DNA of 64,000 bases from Dendrophyllia cribrosa (GCA_024195265.1 JAJLRJ010000002.1:14347867-14411866); one strand, 5' to 3'. Positions 47,174 to 60,400 are shown, numbered from the stretch's first letter. The notes: a model not told the origin generated them from the letters alone. Translations and numbers: made by a program.

Positions 47174-49215
47174 TGATGTGATGAAACATGGCACTATGAA
47201 ATGGTTCACATTAGGCGGTGCATTGCGCGAATCATGATCGAAACTATTATTCCTGGCATGATTGAAACTACCTCAAGAGGTATCAAATGCCGTCTCTTTG
47301 TTACCGATAATCACTGTATTGGCCTGTATTGGCATAAATTATAGCTGAACTGCAGGCGTGAAACGCCGGGCTTTGAAATTACGAACTAATGTAAACAATT
47401 AAATACCGTAAAATGCCGATTATAAACCCCCTGCTTCGGGTATAGGCCCATCAGTCAGTTTGGTAACAAAACATTATTCCGGTTGCACCCCCACCTATAT
47501 ATATAATTACCCCACAGTTTCTTAACAACAATTCTTTACAAAAATTTGCTCCATATTAACTAAAACAAAGCTACTTATTTAACACAATATTTTTTGCTTG
47601 CCAGCCAAAAAAACCTGCTTAAAAAGTTGTATAAGCCCAGGGCTTATCACCGGAATTTTGCCGGGTATGCTTACGGGAAACGCGTGTTTCGTTTAAACGA
47701 GACGGACCATTTTGACTTGGGTGGGGGGAGGGTCAATTACTCAATTACTCACTTCTGGATTCGTCCGAACGGTGTTTTCGTTCTCTGAGATTTTGAAAAC
47801 AATACGTAGGTGAAACAGAACACATTTTAAACCTGAGCTCCCTAAAAGGTACCAAGTAGGTACCCCTCCACGGGGACATTGCATGTTTCTGAAATGTACA
47901 GCTGACCGTACAGCTGAGATTATAGGGAAGATATCAATGTCGTCACCAATTGTTATTAATGTGCCAACCAGAGCCTTATTGGCTGCCGAAACAAAGGGTT
48001 CTTTTGTTCCAGTGGTTGGCACATTTAAATAACAAAAAGAATGTTTGTAAACAGATATCATCCCTATTTGTGTACATTGTTCATGTCACCCTTGCACACC
48101 AAATAACAAACCATTTCACTTTTAGCCTCTTCCTCAGAATACGATGCATATGTTCTTCCGATAACATCTTCACATTAGGTAATAACAAACTTATACTAAC
48201 AATACCTAAATACCCGTGGATTCAATCTTCCCCGGCAACCATGAGATATAAGTGTTCACACCATCACACACACACTCAGACATTCAAACCCAGTGAAATC
48301 ACATCTTACTCCTCTAACTTGTTACCACATACAATCCTGATCATTCACAAACATTCATGTGGTCAACATTCTCTCTTCTTCTTTAGATCTACTGACACCT
48401 CTTGTTGCCTTCCGACGAGCACTGACAACCTTAGCGACTCATCCTCGGCTCATCCTCGGTATAAAAACCTCCAACTCCAAGTGACGTAAAACAAAGAAAA
48501 CAAAGTTACTGGCACACTAGAATGCAAGACAGCAATGGTACAAAACAAAGAAAAAAGTCACAGGTTTTTACACCGAGGTAGTAAACCCAGGGAACAACTG
48601 TATATACTGTGTAACTTCACATTGGAGACCAGAATCTCTGCATGCAAAAGTCGAACACAGTTCCAAAAATTTCATGTATATGTTGACACTGCCGACGTTG
48701 TAACAAACAGTACATAGCCTGAGACAAAACGACGACTTTAAAATAGCTTTTACGAACACCGACGACCGGTGCCTACCAGAAATTACGCCTGGTCTGTGAA
48801 GGATCTGATAAAGAATCCTGGCTCCATTTCTGACGAAAAATTCCTTTTTAACTTCCTCTAATAGGTCCGAGTTATAGAGACAAATTGAGTTGATTTAGCC
48901 TCGCTACCTTTAAATAACCTTTGGATGAGTCTAGATTCGAAGAATTTTCCTTCTTTTTTATGATAACCCGGGGTATTTGCACAGCTTTTTCGTCTCCGCC
49001 ATAAAGCATTTGCCATTTATTTTCACAAAGTGCTAATGTCCGAGGGTTGTCCCGGGCGTTAATTCAAGAATTTAAATACGGCAAGACCACAGCGACAAAA
49101 CGTTAAGAGGAACCGTATCTGTTGTAGACCTGGATCAGTAAAAAACTTCAAATGACAAAATATAGACGGCAAGACTGATCCTAACGGCAAGAAAAAAAAC
49201 GATAAGAAACAAAAA

Positions 49216-49217
<2 letters not shown>
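47174..49217. other. Unassigned region with a small foldback
   Basis: 47951-48033 is a short inverted repeat (TTATTAATGTGCCAACCA mirrored by TGGTTGGCACATTTAAATAA). Nothing else recognised. Confidence 0.45.
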
Positions 49218-49267
<50 letters not shown>

Positions 49268-49526
49268 CTGGATTTTTGAAAACGATACTGATCGGTCTAA
49301 GTAAGCGTTTGTGAGCGTTCTTGGCCTTGTTTTTTCGCCTAACCCCCCAATATAAAAACTAAAGACTGTTACTAGTCTTTTTTTCTCTCGCTCTCGCTCC
49401 CTTTCCCTCCTCTCTCTCTCTCTTCTCTGTGATTTTCGGGCTGATCGGGCTCATAAAAACCCTTGTTTGGGCTAGTTCTAGTGAAATTGCTGTATTTTTC
49501 GTTGATCACGTTTTCAAAAATCGAGG

Positions 49527-49587
<61 letters not shown>
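49218..49587. repeat. Foldback flanked on both sides by TA microsatellites
   Basis: TA arrays at 49218-49260 and 49529-49587 bracket a 268-base piece whose ends mirror each other (CCTGGATTTTTGAAAACG and CGTTTTCAAAAATCGAGG). Confidence 0.8.
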
Positions 49588-49592
<5 letters not shown>

Positions 49593-49887
49593 ATTGCCCG
49601 ATATTTCGGTTTGACAATTATAAACAAACGTTCTTCGGGAGCAAAAAAACAAAAAATGAGTAAATACGTTACAAGGCCGTTAAATATAAAAGTTTAAAAA
49701 TATGAAATCTATGATTATGATAGGTCAAGAGCGTGTCAGATTATAAGTGTCATGAATGAAGCTCATCGCGTCTGTTTATCCCGTATGGCTCCAATGTCTT
49801 TGCCTTGTCAATAAGGTGTGCCTCACAAGCCTTTCGAACAGAGTCCCGGCTATTATGTATAAGTTCCAAAGGAATGAGCTGGATGTC
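49577..49887 (-). mobile_element. Penelope-like element 3' end cut by the assembly gap
   Basis: The minus-strand frame out of the gap reads RKACEAHLIDKAKTLEPYG then INRRDELHS and a stop at about 49752. This resembles the extreme C-terminus of GIY-YIG Penelope-like proteins. About 170 bases of 3' non-coding sequence follow and end in a stem with GTCAAACCGAAATATCGGG next to a TA microsatellite. The rest of the element would lie in the 500-N gap. Confidence 0.6.
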
Positions 49888-50387
49888 NNNNNNNNNNNNN
49901 NNNNNNNNNNNNNNNNNNNNNNNNNNNNNNNNNNNNNNNNNNNNNNNNNNNNNNNNNNNNNNNNNNNNNNNNNNNNNNNNNNNNNNNNNNNNNNNNNNNN
50001 NNNNNNNNNNNNNNNNNNNNNNNNNNNNNNNNNNNNNNNNNNNNNNNNNNNNNNNNNNNNNNNNNNNNNNNNNNNNNNNNNNNNNNNNNNNNNNNNNNNN
50101 NNNNNNNNNNNNNNNNNNNNNNNNNNNNNNNNNNNNNNNNNNNNNNNNNNNNNNNNNNNNNNNNNNNNNNNNNNNNNNNNNNNNNNNNNNNNNNNNNNNN
50201 NNNNNNNNNNNNNNNNNNNNNNNNNNNNNNNNNNNNNNNNNNNNNNNNNNNNNNNNNNNNNNNNNNNNNNNNNNNNNNNNNNNNNNNNNNNNNNNNNNNN
50301 NNNNNNNNNNNNNNNNNNNNNNNNNNNNNNNNNNNNNNNNNNNNNNNNNNNNNNNNNNNNNNNNNNNNNNNNNNNNNNNNNNNNNNN
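49888..50387. other. Assembly gap of exactly 500 N
   Basis: The round length suggests a scaffolding placeholder of unknown true size. Both open frames that cross it are artefacts. It lies at the edge of a Penelope-like element and next to TA arrays, likely causes of the break. Confidence 0.98.
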
Positions 50388-50519
50388 AAAGACTTGCACG
50401 TGTATTGCGGTTTGTGACTTGTCATTATAGTGGAGATTAAATTGCAGTTGTTGTTGTTATCAGTTATCACCTTCATATTCAAGATCTGTCACCATTTCGC
50501 TTGAAAAGATAATTTGCTG

Positions 50520-50723
50520 GCCGTTTAATAGAGGTAAAAAAACAATAAATACTAAACTTGCAACAGCAAAAAGGTGGCCGCGGCCGCTTAATAGAGGTGG
50601 CCGTTGAATAGAGGTATCGAATACAGCACTTTACTGACAAATAATTCGGGACTTTGGAAAGTGGCCGCCTAATGGAGGGTGGCCGCTTAATAGGTGGCCG
50701 CTTAGTAGAGGTCCGACTGTAAT
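50520..50723 (-). mobile_element. Tigger/pogo-type element end
   Basis: Repeated GGTGGCCGCTTAATAGAGG words ending TAGTAGAGGTCCGACTG next to TA, the complement of a CAGTCGGACCTCTACTA terminus. The left end seems missing. Confidence 0.6.
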
Positions 50724-51365
50724 GCTAATAAGATTGATAAAAACACTAACTTACATCATAATATCCTCTATACACACATAAAAATTTAGCTACAATCATA
50801 GATGCGTGTTATAGAACCAAATGCCCGGAAAATCCAAAAGCTATTTGAAGGCAGTCAACAGAGAAGTGATTCCCCCAGTTTTTTCTCTAGCGACCTGACC
50901 CAGGGGCTAAGATGGGCACTGATGGAATTGGCTCATGCATAAGAGCAACAAACGTATTCTTAATGCTGTTATATCACCGTATTAGGCGCAGTTTTGCGAG
51001 ATGCTCCAGTGACGTTCGACCGGGATGATAGTTGGACGTAGCGTCTTTGATGACCATTCATCAGCAAGCGTCTAATTGTCATGCGCATTTCACTAAACAA
51101 TTCAACTAACCTTGGACCACTTCATCCCAAAATAGCTATGATTTGTCAACGGTCAAGTTTTCTATTTTCAAAATAATGAACTTTACAAGGATTCCCTTTT
51201 CATCAAGCTTACTACCCCACTCCCTCCCCCTCCCACTCCATCCCCGATTTAAAAAGGGCTTGGAAGAATAATTACTGGTATTACCATTTTCTGCCTGTGT
51301 GTGGTTGCTCCTCTTAGCGGCGTCTGAGCCTCTACCACTGATATCTCCTATTTTTTTTATTTTAG
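50724..51365. other. Intron or upstream region of the modular gene
   Basis: No exon with a recognisable domain was found before the LDLa acceptor. The missing 5' exon should lie here, in the gap, or further upstream. Confidence 0.4.
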
Positions 51366-51482
51366 AAAACGTCACTTGTAAGGCAGGAACATTACCTTGT
51401 GGCACTGGTGAATGTATCCCGTTGTCTCTCCAGTGCGACTTTAATGATGACTGTTTTGACGGCACGGATGAACAGAACTGCG
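51366..51482 (+). CDS. LDL-receptor class A module exon
   Basis: A single symmetrical 1-1 exon of 39 codons. It has six cysteines in LDLa spacing and the acidic calcium-binding end [15 protein letters not shown]. The whole module is intact. Confidence 0.92.
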
Positions 51483-54400
51483 GTAGGTATTTTTTTTCGA
51501 ATCTTTCTATGTGATTTCAGCCTAGCCTCGATCTGGCAGCCTTCAAGCAGAGGAGGTTAGTGCCAGCCCAATTATGTGCGTTCTCAGTGTATCACAAACG
51601 CGGTGATAAATTCTTCATTTATCTCTTGACCTTTAATGACAAATAGTGAAAAGTTCTTTTCATTTGCAGGGCTTCACACTCCTGGCCGCTGTGATTTTGA
51701 AGCGGATCTCTGCCACTGGCAAAACATGACGGATGATAAATTTGACTGGCAGCGACATTCTGGAAACACTCCAAGCGCGGCCACTGGGCCCATGTATGAT
51801 CATACTAGAGGCTATGGCGGCAATGGTACGTTTGACTATGTGCACAGTCTGTGTGTTCTGTTATTGTGGCTACTGGTATGTAATACCAGAAGCTACATTG
51901 TCATCGGGTTGTAAGTAAGTACGTAAGTCCGTAAGACCGGAAGTAATGTAATTTATGTCAGTTCGACCGTGGAGTTCCTGAAAAAATGCTTCCACGAGAC
52001 ACTTTGAAGGTTTTCCTGACCATGTGGCGAATTTTGAATCGTTCCATAAGCGTTTTCCCTCTGGAATCGTTAGTAAAAATATTTATCGAGCGTGTAACAG
52101 CCGCCATCTTGGAGAAATGACGACAATTTCTTAAATAAATAATTTTACGGGTTCTGTTAACGAATTGCTTCGATAGTCCAGTGGATTGTTCCGCTGGATA
52201 TATTGCGTAGTTGTACGTCGCAGGTTCGACTCTCGACAAAGTCAAACTAAACAAGCCTACAGGCCGCATTACCATCACATGTTTTTAAAATGTCAATCCC
52301 GTCGATGTAAACCCGCAACGTAAAGACCGTGAGGAGCCCACTGGGGATGAGAATACGATGATGATCCGATATGTTGTGCGACGTTTTCCGATGTTTCTTC
52401 TTCATCGTCTTCGTGAATCTTCGGCGTTTACGGCGTGCGACGATAAACTTCGACGATTGTCGTCATCCATCGGAAGTTATCGACTTTCTATTGATTAAAA
52501 ACGTTGCATGCGTCTTTCCACTAGGGGTTGATACATTATGCTCCTAAAATCGAGTATTACGCTTTTTGGCATTGCCCTCAAAACGGACTATTATGCTCCA
52601 AAAAAAAACTCCGGACAACCTTGAAGCGCCTTAGGAGCCTGGCATAATAAGAGTAACCAGGCCTAAAGAGCTAAACCCGATTGAGGATGCACTGGGAACA
52701 AGCCAACAGTGCTCAATAGTAACGGAAACCACGTAGAACATTAAAATAGCTTGAAATTTTGTAGTTTTTACTTAATAAACGGACAATAGTAGCTTTAAAA
52801 AAGAAATAACTGTTATGTCGCAAAATGGCACTATTATGCCGGCAAAATAGCACTATTATGCCGGCATGATGCTCGGTGCTCCACCTAAAGTATTATGCTC
52901 GAAATTATGCCGGCATAATGTGGCAACCCCTACTTTCCACGTAGTCGGTGAGCTGGCGATTTACGGTAAGTGGGTACTTTTATGCAATGATTTCATACTA
53001 TTTTGCACAGCTAATCAGGCACAGCTTTCGACGAATGTGTCGAGTGTTTGTTCACGAAGAATCTTTCAGGTGTTTTTATGCTCCACGCAAAATTTTCAGT
53101 GGAAAGAATCGACGTGAATTAAAGTGTTTGTTTGAAAACGATCATCGAGTGATCTTTCCAAGAAATGATCAACAACTCGTCCCGATCGTGTTTACCATGT
53201 CAAGCGTTTGGCGATCATCATTTCAGCTTACATCTAAACATACTGTAGCATACATGATAAAATCCACTCGGGAGTACCCCCACACACAACGTTTCTGCAT
53301 CCCATCAATTCAATCTAAAATACAATACTAAATAAGCTTAATTTTTCATTATTTACATATAAGCTTAAAGTATTTCTTGCAAAAAATTACACTTTCCTTC
53401 AATTCATTACATTAACTCCATTATTCAACAGGATATTGAAAAAATTACCCTGTATCATTTTGAACACAAGATCTTCCATAAACAGGCTTCAAATTTGAAG
53501 GGAGGTGGGACTAAATACCCACCCAAACCTATCCGAGAACTCCCTCAGGTTTGGAACCTATTCATGAATGCCAGAAAAATGTCAGTGAGGCACAATTAAG
53601 ATACGACATTGGATAAATTCCACATTCACATGAAAACAAATAGCGTAACTTAATATCTTTGACTCCAAGAATTAACATTTTCTTTGTTATTACTACAAAA
53701 TCTTCTTTTACACTCTGCTACACATTCTCAAGAATGCACAATTGCATATAACTATTGTCAATAAGCGAATAAAATACTGTAATTGCCATTAATAAACAAG
53801 GCAAGATATTGATTGGCTACAAAATCATTCAATGACAAATAACATTCTTCCCGGCTCTTTCCATACCCGCGGCAGCAATTGTTTAGTAAAAAACTCAGGC
53901 AAAAATTACCTGCCAGTCATTACCCACAAATTATGCTTCCTGTAAACCACATACACTCCTGCAAGTGCCCATTTTTCAACTTTCTCACCAGTAATAGTAG
54001 CCACATGCACTCCTTGAGTGCCTATTTTTGTTATTGTACAAATAAAAGCAAATTTGCACGGTTTTAAGGAACCTTATCTCTGTACAATTTGATATTTCAG
54101 GGTATTACTTGTACATCGAAGCCTCGTCCCCGAGGGTATATGGCGATATAGCTCGTCTTATCAGTCCGCAGTTTATGTGGAGGAATGTAGCCAACTGTAC
54201 GGTAGGTTTCGTGACATTTCCTTTGTCACCCGAATTTTGCTTAATATTTAACCGACCAACTTGTCTTGCTTTTCAGCTTCGGTTTTATTATCATATGCAA
54301 GGCCTGTGGGGGAACACGGTAGGAAGACTGCGCGTGCGTCTGAGGAACACGATCACAGGTGCTGAGTCTGCTCCTTTGTGGGAACGATTTGGTCACCGAG

Positions 54401-57400
54401 GCTACCAATGGTACCGAGCTGATGTGCCCATAAATACGTCATGGCCCGTAACTCAGGTACGTGCATTGTTACATACATACATACATACATACTTTATTTG
54501 ATAAGTAGGTTGGATAAAAAGGCAGCCAAAGGGCTGATGTGGACCTACTATACTAATTGTATAGTAATACTACTATACTTGTTGCGTGACAAGGTAAGGG
54601 AAGATGTTTTGTATACTTAAGCCTGGTTTTCACTAACGACACAAACACAAGCGCAAGCATAAGAGAAACCAAAAGGACGCAGAAGTAATTACACGCTCAG
54701 GAAAAAGGACAAATTGTGTGCTTCATTTGCGCTTATGCTTTTGCTTGAATCGAGTCTGTTTGCCGTCGACATAAGAGCTGTTATGCTGGCGTCGCTAATG
54801 AAAATGAGGCTTTTCGTTAACTGAAGCTAAAGTTACCTAAACACGCGCTGAAGTGAAGTTGGCTAGTTACGGCTAACAACAGCGCTACGACTGGACTAAG
54901 TCAGTCTTGTCTTTGACGCGCAGTGGTGAATTCTTTTATTTTAATTGCAGTTGTAGGCTTGTTTACCTGTTATTATTTCGATCCTTTTACTAATTCCACC
55001 AATCCCTCCCTCGTCAGATTATTTTTGAAGCCGTAAGAGGATTGACCTACCATGGAGACATGGCTATCGATGACGTGTCATTCTCGCCCGAGTGTTATCC
55101 GTCCGAAGGTGAGCCAACTGTTTTACCCTCGATTGTATTCAAGTCTCCTCATTATCTTTGACGCTTGCCGCGCTGACTGCGCGCTGTAAGAGTTTGTTGC
55201 TCAGCATGGGTTGGCTGGCGGTCTTTGTCACTAAGGAAAAACGCCAACAAATTTCACTTTACACACAAGCCCTTCGAACATACAGGCTGTATTTTTTCTA
55301 TCGTTGTTTTTATTTCGCTGCTGGTTGTGCAAACGGACATAGCCCTTTTAATATATCGTGGCCAACCTGGTTACATTAGTATCCGACGGTTATTCAGTTG
55401 TATCGATAACGGCCATCCATAAAACATCACAAAATCACAATAAACGCGAGCTCCCTAGACCCCACACTGTAATCATCAGTCAAGGACAATTTGTGAAAGG
55501 TTTTCCGTTAAACCACATCCTCTTCGCTCGACGCAGGCGTGTTGTTGACTAAGTGTTTTCACTCTTAGCTGTCCACATCTACAAGAACTACGACGTCCGT
55601 TTGGCAGAAGGCAAGGAGGGCTCATTCGAGGGCCGCGTAGAAGTGTATCGTGTGGGTACCTGGGGTACGATTTGTGATGACGGGTGGGGTACCAAAGACG
55701 CCAATGTTGTGTGCAAACAGCTGGGGTATGCTGGGGCGAAGAGTGTCCATCCCAATTCGCATTTCGGCCAAGGAAAAGGAAAAATCTGGTTGGATGACCT
55801 CGTCTGCATGGGAAACGAAACCAATCTTGGCCAGTGTATGCATAATGGGTGGGGCAGTCATGATTGTACGCATATCCAAGATGCTGGTGTTGTTTGTGAC
55901 AAAGGTAACGCCGACGATACTTCTTTAAGGTTTCTGAAGGACTCAATGGCCCTTATTGTAGATGAGTACGCCACGCTAACATATCAGCGGTTTCTCGCTT
56001 TCTTGACCCTATAGTCTCGTTTTGATGTTTACGAGAACCTCTGACGACGATGAGCGTAAATATCAAAACGAGACTATAGGGTCAAAGAAAGCGAGAAACC
56101 GCTGATATGTTGGCGTGGCGTACTCATGTGAGACAACTCGTGAATACGAAACATTCGGACCCTCCCCGCTCCTAGACGTTTTTCTTCACCGACCCCCACC
56201 CCCTGCGTCGAACTCCCCACCCTCCCTCCAATGCCGTCCCCATTGGTAAGACAGTTGACCATCAGATGTTGCGGGCTCAATGTTCACCGATCCTCCCCTC
56301 TCTTAGGCGTTTTGCTCCACCGATCCCACACTCCTTGTTTCTAACTCTACACACTACACTCCCTCCAATGCCGTCCTCATGGGTAAGGCAGGTGACCATT
56401 AGATATCGCGGGCTCAATGTTCACCGATCCTCCCCTCTTAGGCGTTTTGCTCCACCGACCCCACACTGCTAGTGTCTAACTCTACACACTGCACTTTCTC
56501 CAATGTTGTGCCCATGGGTAAGGTAGATGACCATTACATATCGCGGGCTCAATGTTAACCGCTGATAACTGCTATAGCTGCTATAACTCGTTCAACGCTT
56601 CGTGTATTCACGAGTTAATAGAGAAAGGGGCTTGTTGAAAAATGGAAACTCTAGAATGGGTAGAGTTAGAAAGAAACCACTCTGGCTTTTAAGTATTTTT
56701 TTATAATAGCACTTAAACTCTTCCGACTTTTAAAACTTTCTCTACCATCAAGATGGCGGCAGCACAACCAAAGCAGTAAGGCTTCGCCGTAATAATAGAA
56801 CTCTTAGTGGACAAGTGGAGATATATCACAGTGGTTCATGGCAAGCCATCTGTTATGACGGCTGGGATGTCTATGATGCATTTGTGGCGTGCCGGCAGCT
56901 TGGTTACTCTGGTGCTGATGGAATCACGAGCGAAACTCCCGGAAGTACCCCGAATGCTTTGCAAAACGTGAAATGCAAAGGAAATGAAAATACGCTGGGA
57001 GACTGTGTACATGGCTGGAGTTTAGAAAGTTGTAGCTATGGATACGCTGGCGTCATCTGTTCAGGTTTGCTTCGCTTTTTTTATGGTTCACTGAAATTCG
57101 CAAAGTAATACTAGTAATGTACGCAGTATCAAAAGATAAGGAAAACAAAAGGGGTAACAACAAAACGAAAGTAAAAATATAGTTAACTTTTCCCCGAACA
57201 TAACGAAAACATCAAGTGAATTTAACTAGAATCTCTTAATCTTATTTAGTAAGTAGTTTTGTAGGTTTATTTTCATGGAGGGCTTAATATAGGTATAACT
57301 CTACTAGAGCAGTTTTCAATTGAGTGTCGAAAGTAATTACACAATTGCTTTGGTTTTGCATTGCTGCGCTTTGTGATTGGCTAAAAGATCTCGCGCCACT

Positions 57401-60400
57401 TTCTGGACTAATCAGAAGTAAAGGTGGTCAGACACGAGGGGTCATGTAGCAGGGACATGTCGCAGCGACATGTAGCAGCGACAAAAGGGACATGTAGTAG
57501 GGAGTGTAGCGGGGACATGTAGAAGAGAAAAAATCATAGCGCTTGCACACCACATGAAAATGTCGCGGGGACTTGTCTCAGGGACACGTTGCAGCGACAC
57601 GTCCCCTCGTGTGAACTGATACTATCGTTATTGTGCAACACCAATCTTGGGGACATTTTGTCCCCGCGACATGTCTCACGGAGTTCAACTTGTTGAACTT
57701 TATGGGACATGTCGCGGGGATCGTTATCGCTATTTCATTTCGGTTTTATTCGTGTGCTTTTTTCTCGTGTTGTGGTGGCAAACAAAATTGCACTCTGCCA
57801 GATCCATAAATGTTCATTGGCTTTTCGGCCAAAGGAATATTAAGATCGGTTTTGTGTTGATTATCACTAGTTAAACCGTATATTTGTTATACTAATTGCT
57901 AAAATTTTTGCCCCCAAAACAAATACAATTCATTTTATGTTTAGCGCAAGGAACTGCGGAGGGAAATATTCGACTGAGTGGTGGGAGTTCCCAAAAGGAA
58001 GGCCGCGTTGAGGTGTTCCACCAAGGAGAATGGGGCACCGTTTGTGACGATGGCTGGCATTGGCGGAACGCTCGTGTTGTTTGCTACGAACTTGGCTTCA
58101 CAAGTGCGAAAAAGGCTCTTCAAAGTTTTGGACCTGGAAGCAGCCGAGTTTGGATGGATCGAGTAAATTGCAATGGAAGTGAAACCGCCCTGGTAAACTG
58201 CCCCCATGCCGGATGGGGAGTGACCTCTTGCAGGCACCAAGAAGATGTTGGAGTGATTTGTTCCGGCAAGTTCTTGTGAATTTGTTCTGCTTTTATTATG
58301 CGTTTACAGAGTTCTTCATTTGAAACAACTTCGTTTTCTTATTAGTCATTGCAAGTGTTTTGTTTTTGCCCTTTCCATCCCAGAGTCGGAGCTCTTAAAT
58401 CAGTGACATATTGGGCGAAAACTTAAAGGGGCAGTGTTACCAGGATTTTGCTCTTTTTGGTCAAAACTCTACTACCTTTAAAAATATGTGGGCTGTAGCC
58501 AGGCATGGTTGTTAATTATATAAAAAAAAGTGTTGACGTTGGCTTTGAAAATAATAAAAACGGACGTTTCGATTGTTGCTACAACCTTCTTCACCTAGTG
58601 AATGTTAATAAAACGCCGTCCAGGATGTTATATGAATAAAATAAGAATTAAAAATACGATGTCATTGTCACGTTCATCGTATTTTCAATCTTAATTTTAT
58701 TCATATAACATCCTGGATGCCGGTGTATTGGCATTCTCTAGCTGAAGGAGGTTGTAGCAACAACCGAAACGTCTGTTTTTATAATTTTCAAAGCCAGCGT
58801 CAACACTTTTTTATACAATTATCCACTACCTTTGCTCCTACACAAAATGTTCTCGAGCATCGAGACGAAAATATTAAGTGATTCCTTAAAAAGAGAACAA
58901 ACCATAATCAGATTTAAGCGATTTTTCCAAGACATAAGAAAAGAAATTTTAAAAAAATAGCCAACGTTATCAAATTGCAATCCATTTTCATCCGAGCCTT
59001 CCGCAGCAAAGGACACAAATTTATAGTTTCAGTGCACTAGTTTAATAATTATTAAAAAATCTTTAGCATCATTTTTAGGTTTTTATTGACACAAATATGT
59101 TTTTTGGCTTTTCAAAGTGATACTAAAAATAGGTGACATACCTCCTTTTATGACCATCAAAATAAAAAATGCCCGTGAGCGGTTGTTTGCTGTGGTACTG
59201 TTTATTATGCTGTACATGAGTAGTTCTAACTTTCGATCCAACAGTGTGACTTGTTTTGCACTTGTTTTAATTCGTCCCGCCCGGGTAGTCCAGCACTTGT
59301 CCACACGATGTCTGTGATTCGCTAAGAAAACAATGGATTTGTCCCGCTGGGATAGGGATTAGGGATAGGGGCATTGTTCAAGTGATATACCAGTTGTGTC
59401 GTTCGCCAATCACAGAAATCGTTTGGACAGCTACGGGGTCGCCCTTTAATAGACGAGCTCGCAAACTTCTCAAAATCAGCACATAGTTAATAGAACAAAC
59501 TGGTTATGAGTTTCATCACCAGTTTGTTCTATTAACTATGATCAGCCTCACGATTTGTCGTTCCCAGTTGTTTTCGTATCTCTACCCACGTATGTCAAAT
59601 AAAATCCATTGATATTGTTTGTGTTCTGTTATCAGATGATGCTTATGTCGGCTGCTTCAGAGATACAGACGTCCATGTAATGAAGCATGAATTCACTGCA
59701 CCAAGTAAGAAATTGAGACGTAAACGAACCAGTTTGTCTCAGCTTCTCAGACCCGTTTGATAGAACTACCTTGTTCTTAGATTCTTAGAGTCTTTGGTCT
59801 TTCTGCTCTCTGGAGCAAGAAGGAACGGGAAGAAGATATATCTGGGAACGAAGAAAGATAGATTCTGGGAAAGAAAAAAAAGAGATACAACAACACAACA
59901 CAGTCTGTAGTGACAACACACAACTTGTTAATTCTCGCTTGTTTGGAGCTCATCATTTCACCCTTCTTCCTTAAACAAATAAAGGGTAAAGTAGCCACGA
60001 TGTATACAGAAGGCCAAAAGCCTGCACAACTTTCCTTTTCTTTAAAAAAAATGAAGTATGCTTTTCGCTCATTATCGAACTTAGCTACCATCTTTTTTAA
60101 CTTCAATATACTGACTTGATCGCCATAATCTATTCCTTTAACCGTTAGGTATGACCCCAGTAAAGTGTATTCGTCGCTGTCAAAACAAGGGATACAGTTA
60201 CGCAGGTTTGGAATGGGCCAATGAATGCTACTGTGGAGAACATGTGAGTAGTTTTCTCTCGTCATAATTACTCCAATGTAGGATCCATCGAGTTCGGGCT
60301 TTTTTCGTTGCAGTTAAAACTTGATACAGAATAAAGAAATCAAGGGCTCCTGTAAGCTAACTCGTGGATACAAAGCGTTCGGGCCCTCCCCCCCCCCTCA

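Noticed and set aside
47950..48489. 179-residue plus-strand frame
   Set aside because: Low-complexity residues (His, Thr, Ser) and start in a small foldback; no domain.
49756..50482. Long open frames across the N gap
   Set aside because: They are open only because N gives no stops.
52948..53331. 127-residue plus-strand frame
   Set aside because: No recognisable domain, no splice support, and it lies inside the MAM intron.
56753..56776. Alternative acceptor ending at 56776 for SRCR2
   Set aside because: Not excluded, but the tract before it is poor in pyrimidines; the upstream acceptor is preferred.
58266..58285. GT donor in TTCTTGTGAAT after SRCR3
   Set aside because: It would put the WSC exon out of phase and give an immediate stop; the GC donor fits.
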